DNA of 64,000 nt from positions 22,931-86,930 of the forward strand of contig CAJUDU010000002.1 in assembly GCA_910584935.1 (NCBI GenBank). The letters are read 5' to 3'. Position 1 is the stretch's first letter. Every line of letters starts with the position of its first letter. Below the pieces are notes generated by a model. That model ran no database searches and was not told the DNA's origin. It saw nothing but the letters and a program-made list of their open reading frames with translations. The position numbers were made by a program, and so were the translations under genes. The stretch comes from an uncultured Butyricicoccus sp. (GTDB lineage: Bacteria > Bacillota > Clostridia > Oscillospirales > Butyricicoccaceae). This document shows positions 1-7,981 of this stretch, in pieces.

Positions 1-812
1 CGGATGACCGAGAGACCAGCGAGACGGTGCGAACCCCCAGGGGCACCTTCCATGTGACGGATATGAGCCGGGAACAGATGGAGGCGGCAGGATATGGTTT
101 CCACCACGAGTCCGAGGATGGGAAGTATCTTATCATGGCCAATGGCAGCCGCGCCTTTGCCATCCCCAGCGGAGCCGCCCCCGAACATACCGCGCCGGAG
201 AAGCTGACCGTCCTGGTGGTGGAGCCCATGAAAGAGCCCTATGTGAAGGAGATCGACCCCGGCCTCCATGCACTGCAAGCGGAGGTGGGCGGCGATATTG
301 CCGCCTCCTATCCCTTTGACGATCCGGTGGGGCTGGTGCTGAACGATGAAGGCAAGCTCATCGGTCTGGACCTGAACCGTTCCCTCCGGGACGAGCATGG
401 GGAGATTTACGACATTGTGGCGGGCACCTTCCTGGTGGTGGGCCTGGGGCCGGAGAGTTTCGCATCCCTGCCCCCGGACATGATCCAGAAGTACACCGAG
501 CAATTCAAGCGACCGGAACTGTTCGCCAGCATCAACGGGCAGATCGTATCCGTTCCCGTGGAGCCGGAAAACCCGCTGCGCACAGCGGAAATGACTCTGG
601 AGGACGACTATGGGATGATCGATGGGATCATCAACAACGGCCGCCGTGGGGAGGAACTGGAGAAAGCCCAGGCCGAGGTGCGCAGGACCACGCCGGACAA
701 AAAGCCCTCCATCCGGGAGCGGCTGGAGGACGCGAAACGGGAGTGCGTAGAACGGAAAGGCCCGGACAAGCCCGCCCCGCAGAAGAAGCCCCCGGAGCTG
801 GGCGACTTATGA
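1..812 (+). CDS. DUF4316/DUF3846-like accessory protein of a mobile element, 5' end cut by window edge
   Basis: The reading frame is open from the first bases of the window with no stop, so the gene starts to the left; the GTG at 27 is only an internal candidate start. The first ~50 visible residues (FHVTDMSREQMEAAGYGFHH and on) resemble the C-terminal end of DUF4316/YodL-like proteins of Clostridia conjugative elements. Residues ~80-180 resemble DUF3846. The tail is charged and rich in Lys, Glu and Pro. Such proteins are common accessory genes of Tn1549-like elements; their biochemical role is unknown to me. The stop overlaps the next start as ATGA, which implies translational coupling. Family names rest on remembered similarity. 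Confidence 0.7.
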   Translation, partial: DDRETSETVRTPRGTFHVTDMSREQMEAAGYGFHHESEDGKYLIMANGSRAFAIPSGAAPEHTAPEKLTVLVVEPMKEPYVKEIDPGLHALQAEVGGDIAASYPFDDPVGLVLNDEGKLIGLDLNRSLRDEHGEIYDIVAGTFLVVGLGPESFASLPPDMIQKYTEQFKRPELFASINGQIVSVPVEPENPLRTAEMTLEDDYGMIDGIINNGRRGEELEKAQAEVRRTTPDKKPSIRERLEDAKRECVERKGPDKPAPQKKPPELGDL

Positions 813-985
813 GCCGCAGCAAGAAATGGCGTCTGGAATGGGCGTTCTTCCTGGGTGAGAACGGCAGACGCCAGTATAACAAGCTATGCAAGGGCTGTGT
901 CCATCCCTGCAAGCAGAGTTTCCGGGCGGTGGTGTTGTCCTGTCCGCACTATCTTTCCCTCCGTTCCAAAAAACGCGGGAATTAG
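809..985 (+). CDS. Small cysteine-rich mobile-element protein (58 aa)
   Basis: Starts at the ATG overlapping the upstream stop codon. The 58-residue product is basic and has cysteines arranged as CKGCVHPC followed by a fourth Cys in LSCP, a pattern that could bind zinc. Similar short proteins recur beside DUF3846-type genes in Clostridia conjugative elements, so I read it as a conserved accessory gene of the element and not a chance ORF. Function unknown. An upstream in-frame start at 743 would add 22 residues lying inside the previous gene and is less likely. Confidence 0.6.
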   Translation: MSRSKKWRLEWAFFLGENGRRQYNKLCKGCVHPCKQSFRAVVLSCPHYLSLRSKKRGN

Positions 986-1113
986 GGTTTAAAATGGGTG
1001 AAGAAACCGCCTGTGGCGGCTTTTCCGTGTAGGGGCAGTATGATTTCCCATGTGGGGCGGCCAAGGCGTTTCTGCATAGGAAAAATGCCGGATTTTCACC
1101 TTTAGACAAAATG

Positions 1114-1160
1114 GGAGCGCTATCGTCGGATATCGTTGTCCGGCGATGGCGCTCCTGCCT
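1114..1160. terminator. Bidirectional terminator between convergent genes
   Basis: A long stem opens with GGAGCGC and closes with GCGCTCC, with further paired segments ATCG/CGAT and CGGA/TCCG inside. It is followed by a T-rich run on the plus strand. It sits between the plus-strand small cysteine gene and the minus-strand darG, so it can serve both. Confidence 0.7.
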
Positions 1161-1161
1161 T

Positions 1162-2193
1162 TTATTTTTGCAAAGAAAGACTATACCCTATAAGTGTTTT
1201 TTCAATTAATCCCGTTTCATAAAGATAGTTAATCCCGTTAGCAATAGATTCCTTTGAAAATCGTTTTGCCTTATCATCAGACCAAGCTTGAAAGTCTTTT
1301 ATCAACTTATCCTCAGTAGTGGGACCATTTATTTGGAGCAAGAATAGAAGTGTGGCAACACATTCTAAGTTTGAATCCGAAGTAATTTCATTCACATAAT
1401 TAGCTGCCTGTTCTATAAAAGGAATTAACGAGTTCAGTTTCGCATTAACGGTTTCACTAGTCAATTTTTTGTAGGCTATTTCATATGCTTCAGAAGTTGA
1501 ACTAACATTATAATATTGTTGAAATTCTTTAATTTTTTTGCTAATAACTTCTATTGCATGATCATATGGACCAAATTTGTGCTTTTCAAAATGGAAATAC
1601 TCTTGCTGCCCAAAAACATCCATAAAGTATGCTGTTTTTTGTAAACGAAGCCGGTTAAATTTATGGAGATGTAGCTTAATCTGCATTAAAACTAGAGCAG
1701 ATAAAGATAATTGAGGCTCCAACGCAGGCGTAGCAATATAATTTTTTGAAGGTTCATATATATATACATCAATCTGGCTATTAGTGGGCAGCAACGAAAG
1801 TTTCTTCTCTATTAATTGTTTTACCCCTGCCCATCTAAGCCCACCGTTTCCACTTCCTAGTGGAGGAATCGCTATTGAACTTATTTTCAGACGGTCTATC
1901 AAGATAATCAGCTGGTCCAATCCAGTTTCTATATATTCTATTTTAGATTTAGCTCGCCACTTATCCTTTGTGGGAAAATTAATTATAATTTTTCCTTTTT
2001 CATAATAGTAGTGTAATGTCCCAATATGGAGTTTTCCGGCTTTACAGGCTTTAACGTAATCAATGTTGTTTTCCGGAAAAGCCAACTTAAATTGGTAAGC
2101 AATTCCCTTACCCATATAACCTTCACAATTAACGGTATTAACAAGGCATTGCGCCTCTGATTGCAATAAATCTCCAGTTACATAGGTAATCAT
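1162..2193 (-). CDS. darG: DarG-like antitoxin: macrodomain DNA ADP-ribosyl glycohydrolase
   Basis: DarG removes the ADP-ribose that DarT puts on thymidines of single-stranded DNA, and it also binds the toxin. Residues 1-150 form a macrodomain: MITYVTGDLL at the start, then NTVNCEGYMGKGIA and INFPTKDKWR (residues 71-80), the latter holding the lysine region typical of DarG/TARG1-type enzymes. Residues ~170-340 resemble the second domain of DarG proteins (LQKTAYFMDVFG, then KFGPYDHAIEVI). I chose the ATG at 2193 because GGGAGGTGAG lies 5 nt upstream; a 17-codon longer frame has no comparable site. It lies 19 nt after darT in the same operon. Its GC content is clearly lower than that of the surrounding element, a sign of separate acquisition. 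Confidence 0.88.
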   Translation of the reverse strand: MITYVTGDLLQSEAQCLVNTVNCEGYMGKGIAYQFKLAFPENNIDYVKACKAGKLHIGTLHYYYEKGKIIINFPTKDKWRAKSKIEYIETGLDQLIILIDRLKISSIAIPPLGSGNGGLRWAGVKQLIEKKLSLLPTNSQIDVYIYEPSKNYIATPALEPQLSLSALVLMQIKLHLHKFNRLRLQKTAYFMDVFGQQEYFHFEKHKFGPYDHAIEVISKKIKEFQQYYNVSSTSEAYEIAYKKLTSETVNAKLNSLIPFIEQAANYVNEITSDSNLECVATLLFLLQINGPTTEDKLIKDFQAWSDDKAKRFSKESIANGINYLYETGLIEKTLIGYSLSLQK

Positions 2194-2212
2194 CTTCTCA
2201 CCTCCCATATCG

Positions 2213-2794
2213 TTATTTTCGTAGCCACGGTTGGATGTTAACATAAGGCCTTGTTCCGTGGACTATTTGTAGTTTCTGTTCAACGATTCTCTTAATTGAT
2301 TCATCTCGTACGGCAATCGAGTGGAAACAATTCACGGGGACTACCTTTTCAGTAAGGCATTCGGCCATACGAACATTTTTATTATAGTCTGAAAGCGTAG
2401 AACTAGACTCCATAGCATCCCAGTCAATTGCAGCTATTCCTGTATCATAGTCTAGTAATTGGACTTCTTCTGCGCTTAGCGGATGCTTCGGAAGAATCAA
2501 AAAATTATTCGCTCTGGCTAAACGTCTAGTTATGCAAATGTATATAAATTCTTCATCATAACTGTTTTTTACAGCAACATCAAATGATGAATATGGGTGG
2601 AAGTGAAATGGTATATAAGTATCTAGACCAAATTCCTTACGCTTACGCATGATTTCAGGATCAGCAACATCTGCAAATGCTGCACCATTTCTCTCGAGAA
2701 TGCCTCTAGATACCAATCCGTGTTCAATGATTGAATCCAAATTAGACAATTTGGTCAGATGATAAAGTAGTTGTCCGCTTTGTATTTTCCCCAT
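2213..2794 (-). CDS. darT: DarT-like toxin: ssDNA thymidine ADP-ribosyltransferase
   Basis: DarT (formerly DUF4433) uses NAD+ to ADP-ribosylate thymidine in single-stranded DNA, which blocks replication; DarTG systems are known anti-phage defences. The 193-residue product has the family pattern LLYHLTKLSNLDSIIEHGL (residues 9-27), which binds NAD+, YIPFHFHPYSSF (60-71), and RMAECL (142-147) with E145 as the likely catalytic glutamate. The start at 2794 is set by a GGAGGTG site 8 nt upstream; the ATG five codons earlier lies within that site. It is the first gene of the darT-darG operon, in the usual order, under a consensus promoter at 2867-2895. The pair sits as low-GC cargo next to the relaxase gene. 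Confidence 0.9.
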   Translation of the reverse strand: MGKIQSGQLLYHLTKLSNLDSIIEHGLVSRGILERNGAAFADVADPEIMRKRKEFGLDTYIPFHFHPYSSFDVAVKNSYDEEFIYICITRRLARANNFLILPKHPLSAEEVQLLDYDTGIAAIDWDAMESSSTLSDYNKNVRMAECLTEKVVPVNCFHSIAVRDESIKRIVEQKLQIVHGTRPYVNIQPWLRK

Positions 2795-2866
2795 ATTGAG
2801 CACCTCCACATGTAAGTTTAACGTGCAATCTCAAGGTGGACAAAAATATATAAAAACTCATAATAT

Positions 2867-2895
2867 ATTATACTGCCAAAAAAACACTTTGGCAA
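2867..2895 (-). promoter_or_regulatory. Promoter of darTG with an inverted repeat in the spacer
   Basis: On the minus strand TTGCCA and TATAAT are separated by exactly 17 nt. The arms TGCCAAA and TTTGGCA (2874-2880 and 2888-2894) form an inverted repeat spanning the -35 box and spacer, a natural operator site for autoregulation. The operator role is inferred. Confidence 0.65.
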
Positions 2896-2958
2896 TCTTT
2901 TTTACATTTTGATCAAACGACTTCTTTACAATTATCAATTAGGTCGAAACTGATATAT

Positions 2959-4308
2959 TCATTCCAAGTTGTTGCTCCGTTGTCGCTGCTGTTCCTGTTC
3001 CTTCGGCCTTTCCAGCAGGGCATCCACATTTTGGCGGAGGGTGTCATACTCCTTTTCCTCCCGCTGTACCTTTCGAAGTTCCGCTTGCAAGGCGGTTTTG
3101 CGGGCGGAGAGGCCGCCCAGTTCTGCTTTCAGCTTTTCGGCGGAAGGAAGTTTGGTGAGCCCGGCCTTCTTGATCTCCCTGGTTGCCGTCTCGAATAAGA
3201 TGATCTCGCTCTCAAAGCCTCGCAGAAATTTTTCCTTGTCCTTTGATGCCTTGTAGCGGTCATAGACGGGTTTTAGTTTGTGGTAGGTGTCGATCTGCTT
3301 TCCCAGGAGGGCAAGGTCGGTGATCTGCTGCTCCGTATCCCGTAGGGCCTCCCTGGTACGGATGGATGCGGCGGCAACGGCGTCGCACCGTTCCACCAAT
3401 TCCTCATAGCTGCCGATGCCGTGTTCTGAGAGAAAGTTCATGGTGGCGGCCGCCCGTTTCAGATTCTCAATGGTTGCCCACCTCTGGTATCCGGCGCTCT
3501 GCTGGGCTTTGATGTTGTTCTGAATGTCAATGAGCAGGCTGACCTTCCCGCTACGCTGTTGGGGCTGTCTGGATGGCCTGGGGCCTCCGGCAATCCGGGA
3601 GACAACGGCTTCTTCCGTGTAATCGGCGCCCAGGGTCTTGAGCCGGGTAAATCGCTCCTGGTCTGGCGCTCTGGCCGAGATATACTTCCCACGCTTGATC
3701 TCGTAGCCTTCCCGCTGCAATCGGGTGAGCAAATCTTCCAGGCTGGAGGACACGGGGATCAGCCGGTCAATGGCGGCTTTCAGCTTTGCCTTGTAGCTGG
3801 TGCCGTTCTGTGCGGCCTGATGCTCAATGTAGCTCTTGCCCTTATCTCGGCTGGGAACGATGACGGACAGGCCGTGTTCTCGACACAGCCGGTCGCTGAC
3901 TCGACGTATCTCGTGATAGCTGCGCTTGTTGGAATGGTAGTGCTTGTGGTCGTTGAAGCTGACCGCATTAAAAATCAGATGGTTGTGAATATGCCCCTTG
4001 TCAATATGGGTGGTAAGTACAAACTCGTACTTGCCACCCAATATTTCTTTTGCCAGCTGCATCCCGATCTCATGGGCTTCCTCGGCGGAAACCTCCCCAG
4101 GCTCAAAGGCTTGGATCAGGTGGCGGCCCAGGTGTGTGCCCTTGTCGATGGAATGGCGGCGTGTCCATTCAAATTCAATGTCGGCGGTCTCGGCGGCGCA
4201 GCCGAAGGAGGACACCAGCAGCTTTCCGTCCGTCTTGTCGGGATTGCAGATATAGTCAATGGCCGCTTTCAGCGTTGACTTAATAGGATGCGTCTTTGTA
4301 ACTGCCAT
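2959..4308 (-). CDS. Relaxase / mobilization nuclease (MOBP-like)
   Basis: Relaxases nick the element at oriT, stay bound to the 5' end through a tyrosine, and pilot the strand to the recipient. The N-terminal ~200 residues show the histidine-rich metal motif THIDKGHIHNH (H101, H106, H108, H110) and an early DYICNP segment whose Tyr19 is a plausible nucleophile. Residues ~250-440 are helical, rich in Lys, Glu and Gln, and look like coiled coil. Length 449 aa fits the family in Tn1549-type elements. The start overlaps the end of mobC by 40 nt in another frame, so the two are co-translated as a relaxosome pair. The exact MOB subfamily is an inference. Confidence 0.88.
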   Translation of the reverse strand: MAVTKTHPIKSTLKAAIDYICNPDKTDGKLLVSSFGCAAETADIEFEWTRRHSIDKGTHLGRHLIQAFEPGEVSAEEAHEIGMQLAKEILGGKYEFVLTTHIDKGHIHNHLIFNAVSFNDHKHYHSNKRSYHEIRRVSDRLCREHGLSVIVPSRDKGKSYIEHQAAQNGTSYKAKLKAAIDRLIPVSSSLEDLLTRLQREGYEIKRGKYISARAPDQERFTRLKTLGADYTEEAVVSRIAGGPRPSRQPQQRSGKVSLLIDIQNNIKAQQSAGYQRWATIENLKRAAATMNFLSEHGIGSYEELVERCDAVAAASIRTREALRDTEQQITDLALLGKQIDTYHKLKPVYDRYKASKDKEKFLRGFESEIILFETATREIKKAGLTKLPSAEKLKAELGGLSARKTALQAELRKVQREEKEYDTLRQNVDALLERPKEQEQQRQRSNNLE

Positions 4309-4598
4309 ATCTGATCCAGCCTTTCCCGGATTTCCTCCATGTCGGCCTGATAGGTTGGGCCTCCAGCGTTGACCCGCTTGGCAATCTGATTGATGTTCCG
4401 GCCAATGGCGGACAGGAGCTTGTTCATCTCCTTAATATCCCTAGTGTCCACATAGATGATATATCCGTCAATCGCCATCTTCCGCAGGTAGGCGCCAATC
4501 CGCTTTGTCTGGAGTTGGGCCATCTTCTGTTCCATCAGTTCCTTTTCCTCGGCGGTAACATAGAACTTCACCTGGATGTTCCGTTTCCTGTTTGCCAT
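4269..4598 (-). CDS. mobC: MobC-like relaxosome accessory protein
   Basis: MobC proteins bind DNA near oriT and help the relaxase open the strands. The 109-residue protein begins with a basic ribbon-helix-helix-like segment (NRKRNIQVKFYVTAEEKELM) and contains IGRNINQIAKRVN, the signature MobC helix, at residues ~67-79. It is first in a two-gene minus-strand operon with the relaxase. The non-coding DNA just upstream is the likely oriT. Confidence 0.85.
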   Translation of the reverse strand: MANRKRNIQVKFYVTAEEKELMEQKMAQLQTKRIGAYLRKMAIDGYIIYVDTRDIKEMNKLLSAIGRNINQIAKRVNAGGPTYQADMEEIRERLDQIWQLQRRILLSQR

Positions 4599-4786
4599 CG
4601 TGGTATCTCGCCTCTTTTCGTATTAGGGTTTGGGATGTTCCCAACAAGCATTTTTCGGGTTCAGGGGGAGGGTTCCCTAAATCCAAAAATCGCAAGTGGG
4701 TACTCACTTGCTGTGCTTGCTATCGTTTCTCTCTCCGTACCTAAGTAATCCGAAACTCCTGCCTTTGGCAACCATGAAAGCAAAGA
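4599..4786. other. Non-coding DNA upstream of mobC: candidate oriT
   Basis: This gap has no credible gene. It holds the inverted repeat GCAAGTGGG/TCACTTGC (4692-4711) and a smaller GGGATGTTCCC-type palindrome near 4630. A short inverted repeat directly upstream of mobC and the relaxase is where an oriT is expected. No nick site could be identified by eye. Confidence 0.4.
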
Positions 4787-4821
4787 AAAACGCTACAAAC
4801 GGCATCCGTTCATAGCGTTTT
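4787..4821 (-). terminator. Rho-independent terminator of the XRE regulator gene
   Basis: On the minus strand AAAACGCTA pairs with TAGCGTTTT, with an inner ACGG/CCGT stem, and the stem runs into a T tract. It lies about 30 nt past the stop codon at 4851. Confidence 0.65.
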
Positions 4822-4850
4822 CTAATCATTATTCAGTTGCATCAACCACA

Positions 4851-5210
4851 TCATTTTTCTTCCTCCGCTCTGGCATCCAAGATAGCCTGTGCGGTGGCAA
4901 TGACAATTTTCAGTTCAGCTTCGGTCATTCCATCAAGCAAGGGATCAAGCTGTCTGCGTGCCGTGGACTTACTCTCTGTCGTATCCCGAAAGAGAAGCTG
5001 ATCTACGGAGATATGATAACGGGTCACTAGTTCAAAGAAAATCTGGAGACTCGGATGCTGCCCTTTGTTTTCAATGTTGGCAAGATAGCGGGGAGACAGA
5101 TACATTTCATTCCCGACTTTGTTGCGGGACTCCTTCTGCTCGTTTCTTGCCGATTTGATTGCCTTTCCAAAAGGCGTAAAATCATATTTTTGTACTGGTC
5201 TTTTTGCCAT
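4851..5210 (-). CDS. XRE-family transcriptional regulator
   Basis: A 119-residue cytoplasmic DNA-binding protein. Residues ~12-70 form a Cro/C1-type helix-turn-helix (FGKAIKSARNEQKESRNKVG, then YLSPRYLANIENKGQHPSLQ, then ISVDQLLF). The C-terminal ~45 residues (LDPLLDGMTEAELKIVIATAQAILDA) match a tail common in regulators of Clostridia conjugative elements. It has its own terminator and lies between the mobilization genes and the cargo island. It probably regulates element genes; the target is unknown. Confidence 0.85.
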   Translation of the reverse strand: MAKRPVQKYDFTPFGKAIKSARNEQKESRNKVGNEMYLSPRYLANIENKGQHPSLQIFFELVTRYHISVDQLLFRDTTESKSTARRQLDPLLDGMTEAELKIVIATAQAILDARAEEEK

Positions 5211-5325
5211 ATTGATTCACCCTATTACATTCTACTGTTCACCTTTCTTTCTGAATATGTCTATACAGTTCTTCTGTATAGCTAATATAATTCATATAAC
5301 AAGGACAAGAAAAATAGTATGATAC

Positions 5326-5378
5326 AAAAGCAGGGATAAGACGAATAGCTAAAAGTCATTCGTCTTATCCCTGCTTTT
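5326..5378 (-). terminator. Terminator with perfect 21-bp arms downstream of the VanZ-RDD gene
   Basis: The 21-base arm from 5326 (AAAAGCAGGGATAAGACGAA plus T) is repeated in reverse complement at 5358-5378, with an 11-nt loop and T-rich flanks. On the minus strand it follows the last gene of the RR-HK-VanZ operon. Confidence 0.75.
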
Positions 5379-5449
5379 TGTGTATTATAGATGCTTTTAG
5401 AAGTTTTACCAAACGCGATAAATGGTGAGCATCAAGCCAAAATTCAATT

Positions 5450-6574
5450 TTATATGCGTTTCACTGTGCTTATCAACTTTGTTTTCGACCATCGCTCGTA
5501 GAACAAAGGCTTGTGCAGGGCCATCCGAATCCCGGCAAAGAATAGCCAGAACAGATACCCGCCGATCAGTAATCCATGAAGTACGAGAGATGCCAAGCTG
5601 TCCAGGTGCAATACATTCATCAGAATAAACAGCAACCGGTTTAACCAGTACGGGACCCCGACCAGGCCAGCTATCAGCAGGCCATAGCGAAGGAAATATT
5701 GATACCGATGCGCTGTGTTTCCAGTTACTTGCACGATTTTCATTTGGGTCAGGCGCTTACCTGGGGTCTGACCGTGACAAAAAGCAGGAAGCAATCCAAA
5801 GTAGAGAAGAAACAGAACCGGCATCCACTGAATGGAAAGGGTGATCCCAAAAGGGACTACGATCACGGCCAGAATGCACGATGCAAAGGTCAGGCAAGCC
5901 ATATCGGCCAGAAAGGCAAAAACACGCCGCGTAAAGGATATGGAAGCACCCCGCCGGAAGCTGACGGTATCCAACTCTTGCCGGGTAGGCAACAGACGGC
6001 TCACCGATCCGGCCAAGGCAAATCCGATCATGCTGCCCGCAGTGTTGACGATCAGGTCGTCCACATCAAACAAACGGTAGCTACCCTGATAGACAAAGTA
6101 CAGACCGCTGAGCTGGGTCAGCTCAAAAAACAAAGATAATAAAAAGGACAGCCGCAATGTTTTACGCCAGTGATAACAAAAGTAGTATCGCAGATAGACG
6201 CCAAACGGCATCGTCATAAATAGATTAAACACGGTTGTCCAGAAGGCACTGCCTGTGAAAATATGCAGCCAACTGGCAGGCTGTTCCGGCTGGATCTCTA
6301 CTTGCTTGACTATATCGGCGAGAAAAGAAAACGGGATAAGCTGCATCTTGTGCCCTTGCAGTGTGGCGGCCTTTTCCGGCGTAGGCAACGGTAGAATGAC
6401 AAGGCAGTAGACGCAAAGAAGGTACAGAATAAAGCTGTACACAATCAGCACCCGTAAACTGAGGACTGATCCATATTTATGATAACTCCATGCGATGTAC
6501 GGCACTGTGAACAGGACAACGATTATCGGATAAATGACCATCGCCTGCCGCAGTGCTTCAAGATATTGGCTCAT
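5450..6574 (-). CDS. VanZ-RDD fusion membrane protein
   Basis: A 374-residue multi-pass membrane protein. Residues ~1-195 match VanZ (paired hydrophobic helices, LVILPLPTP, then FFELTQLSGL and FDVDDLIVNTAG, the VanZ signature). Residues ~205-370 match RDD (FTRRVFAFLADM, then GQTPGKRLTQMKIV). VanZ-like proteins raise tolerance to glycopeptides such as teicoplanin by an unknown route; RDD domains are membrane domains of uncertain, possibly transport, function. It is third in a minus-strand operon after the response regulator and kinase, separated by 30 nt and with its own ribosome site. The fusion fits the envelope-stress theme of the island. It could act on other envelope-active drugs. Confidence 0.85.
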   Translation of the reverse strand: MSQYLEALRQAMVIYPIIVVLFTVPYIAWSYHKYGSVLSLRVLIVYSFILYLLCVYCLVILPLPTPEKAATLQGHKMQLIPFSFLADIVKQVEIQPEQPASWLHIFTGSAFWTTVFNLFMTMPFGVYLRYYFCYHWRKTLRLSFLLSLFFELTQLSGLYFVYQGSYRLFDVDDLIVNTAGSMIGFALAGSVSRLLPTRQELDTVSFRRGASISFTRRVFAFLADMACLTFASCILAVIVVPFGITLSIQWMPVLFLLYFGLLPAFCHGQTPGKRLTQMKIVQVTGNTAHRYQYFLRYGLLIAGLVGVPYWLNRLLFILMNVLHLDSLASLVLHGLLIGGYLFWLFFAGIRMALHKPLFYERWSKTKLISTVKRI

Positions 6575-6604
6575 CTGTTTTCCTTTCCGGGTTCTGTTCT
6601 ATGC

Positions 6605-7981
6605 TTATGAAATAAGCGGCTGGGTCGGCAGCGAGATTCTAACTTCTAACCCATGCGGGGCGTTGACGGAAAAAGAGACGATTCCGCGATGAGATTTTAC
6701 GATCTGCGCTACTAGCTTTAAGCCCAGACCATGCTCGGCTTTTTCATCGCTGCCCTGGGTGCTGGCAATGTCATCCCCGCGATTTAATGCTTTCAGACGT
6801 TCCGGTGCGATTCCTACTCCGTCGTCCAAAACTGTGCAAAGGCAGCGCCCGTTTTCTTCTCCGACAGAAACGGCGATCCTGCATCCCTGCGGATTGTGGG
6901 TAATGCTGTTGCGGATCAGATTATCCAGCATACGCCGCAGCAGGCCATCGTCCCCCAAAAGGTGGATCGAGCGCCCTGGCCGCATCTCGGCAAATACGAT
7001 CTCATACCGGCTGTCCAGACCACTATTCAGCACTTCGCTGACAGCTTGGCGGCTGGTCTCTACCCAATCAACATCCTTGAAATGAACAGGCTGGAGCGCA
7101 TATTCCAGCTTGGTGGTAAGGTTTAAATCATCAATCAGCCGTTTCATCTTTTCGCTTTCCCGACGGATGATACCTGCCTGCTTTCTTGCTTCCGGCGGAA
7201 GGTTGCGGTCATCTTCCAGCTCGCTGGCATACCCCAGCACCATCGAGAGAGGCGTGCGAATGTCGTGGGATACGCCGCGAATCCACTCCGCTCTTGTGTT
7301 GTCCTTTTTTCTCATATAGTCTGCGGCCCGGTTCAGCCCAGCGTTGATTTCGGCCAGTTCTCCTTGCTCCTCCAGATGCGGAGCTTTTCCATGACTCAAA
7401 TTTTGAATACCTTGTAGAATGGGGGTCATAGCTTTTTCGACTTTTCGCGTATTCCGCAAAATCAAGAAAACAATGAGCAACAAATTGATGATAAAAACCG
7501 CTGCAATTCCACCGAGTAAAACCCCCATGTAGGGCCACTCTAGAGAAAAATAATATTTTACCAGCGTTCCGGGCTGATAGCCTACAACCATAAGGTTGCC
7601 ATCCGCACGCGTCCATATTTTAACCGGATAGTCCTCCAGATACCATCGGCTGAAAGAAGCTACTTCCGTACTGGTATAAGAACGCGGCAGTTTTTCCGGC
7701 AGATCCTGCTGCCAGACGACATCGCCAGCTTCATTCAGTAGCATCGCCCAGGCAGATTGTTCTTGCAGCATGGAAAGAGCAGTATCGTCTGCGACCCATT
7801 TTCCATCCCGCAGCACAACATGGTCCGAGAAATCGCGGACGGAAAAAGAGGTGTCCGCCCCGCTCATACCCCCTGCAATGATGATTGCAAAAAGCAAAGC
7901 GATGTTGACGACCAAAAATAAAATCACGATCCCGATAGTGGAAAAGATATATCGTCGGAAAAAACGCTGCACTGTATTCAT
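6605..7981 (-). CDS. Sensor histidine kinase (VanS-like)
   Basis: A 458-residue membrane kinase. A transmembrane helix lies at ~11-36, then an extracellular segment of ~110 residues, a second helix at ~152-175, a HAMP-like linker, the phospho-acceptor box GVSHDIRTPLSMVLGY (His near 237), an N-box NLIRNSITHNP and G-boxes DDGVGIAPE and GLGLKLV. It overlaps the response regulator gene by 4 nt (ATGA) and precedes the VanZ-RDD gene. The context of an ABC transporter and envelope genes suggests it senses a cell-wall-active peptide or antibiotic; the ligand is not visible in the sequence. Confidence 0.92.
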   Translation of the reverse strand: MNTVQRFFRRYIFSTIGIVILFLVVNIALLFAIIIAGGMSGADTSFSVRDFSDHVVLRDGKWVADDTALSMLQEQSAWAMLLNEAGDVVWQQDLPEKLPRSYTSTEVASFSRWYLEDYPVKIWTRADGNLMVVGYQPGTLVKYYFSLEWPYMGVLLGGIAAVFIINLLLIVFLILRNTRKVEKAMTPILQGIQNLSHGKAPHLEEQGELAEINAGLNRAADYMRKKDNTRAEWIRGVSHDIRTPLSMVLGYASELEDDRNLPPEARKQAGIIRRESEKMKRLIDDLNLTTKLEYALQPVHFKDVDWVETSRQAVSEVLNSGLDSRYEIVFAEMRPGRSIHLLGDDGLLRRMLDNLIRNSITHNPQGCRIAVSVGEENGRCLCTVLDDGVGIAPERLKALNRGDDIASTQGSDEKAEHGLGLKLVAQIVKSHRGIVSFSVNAPHGLEVRISLPTQPLIS

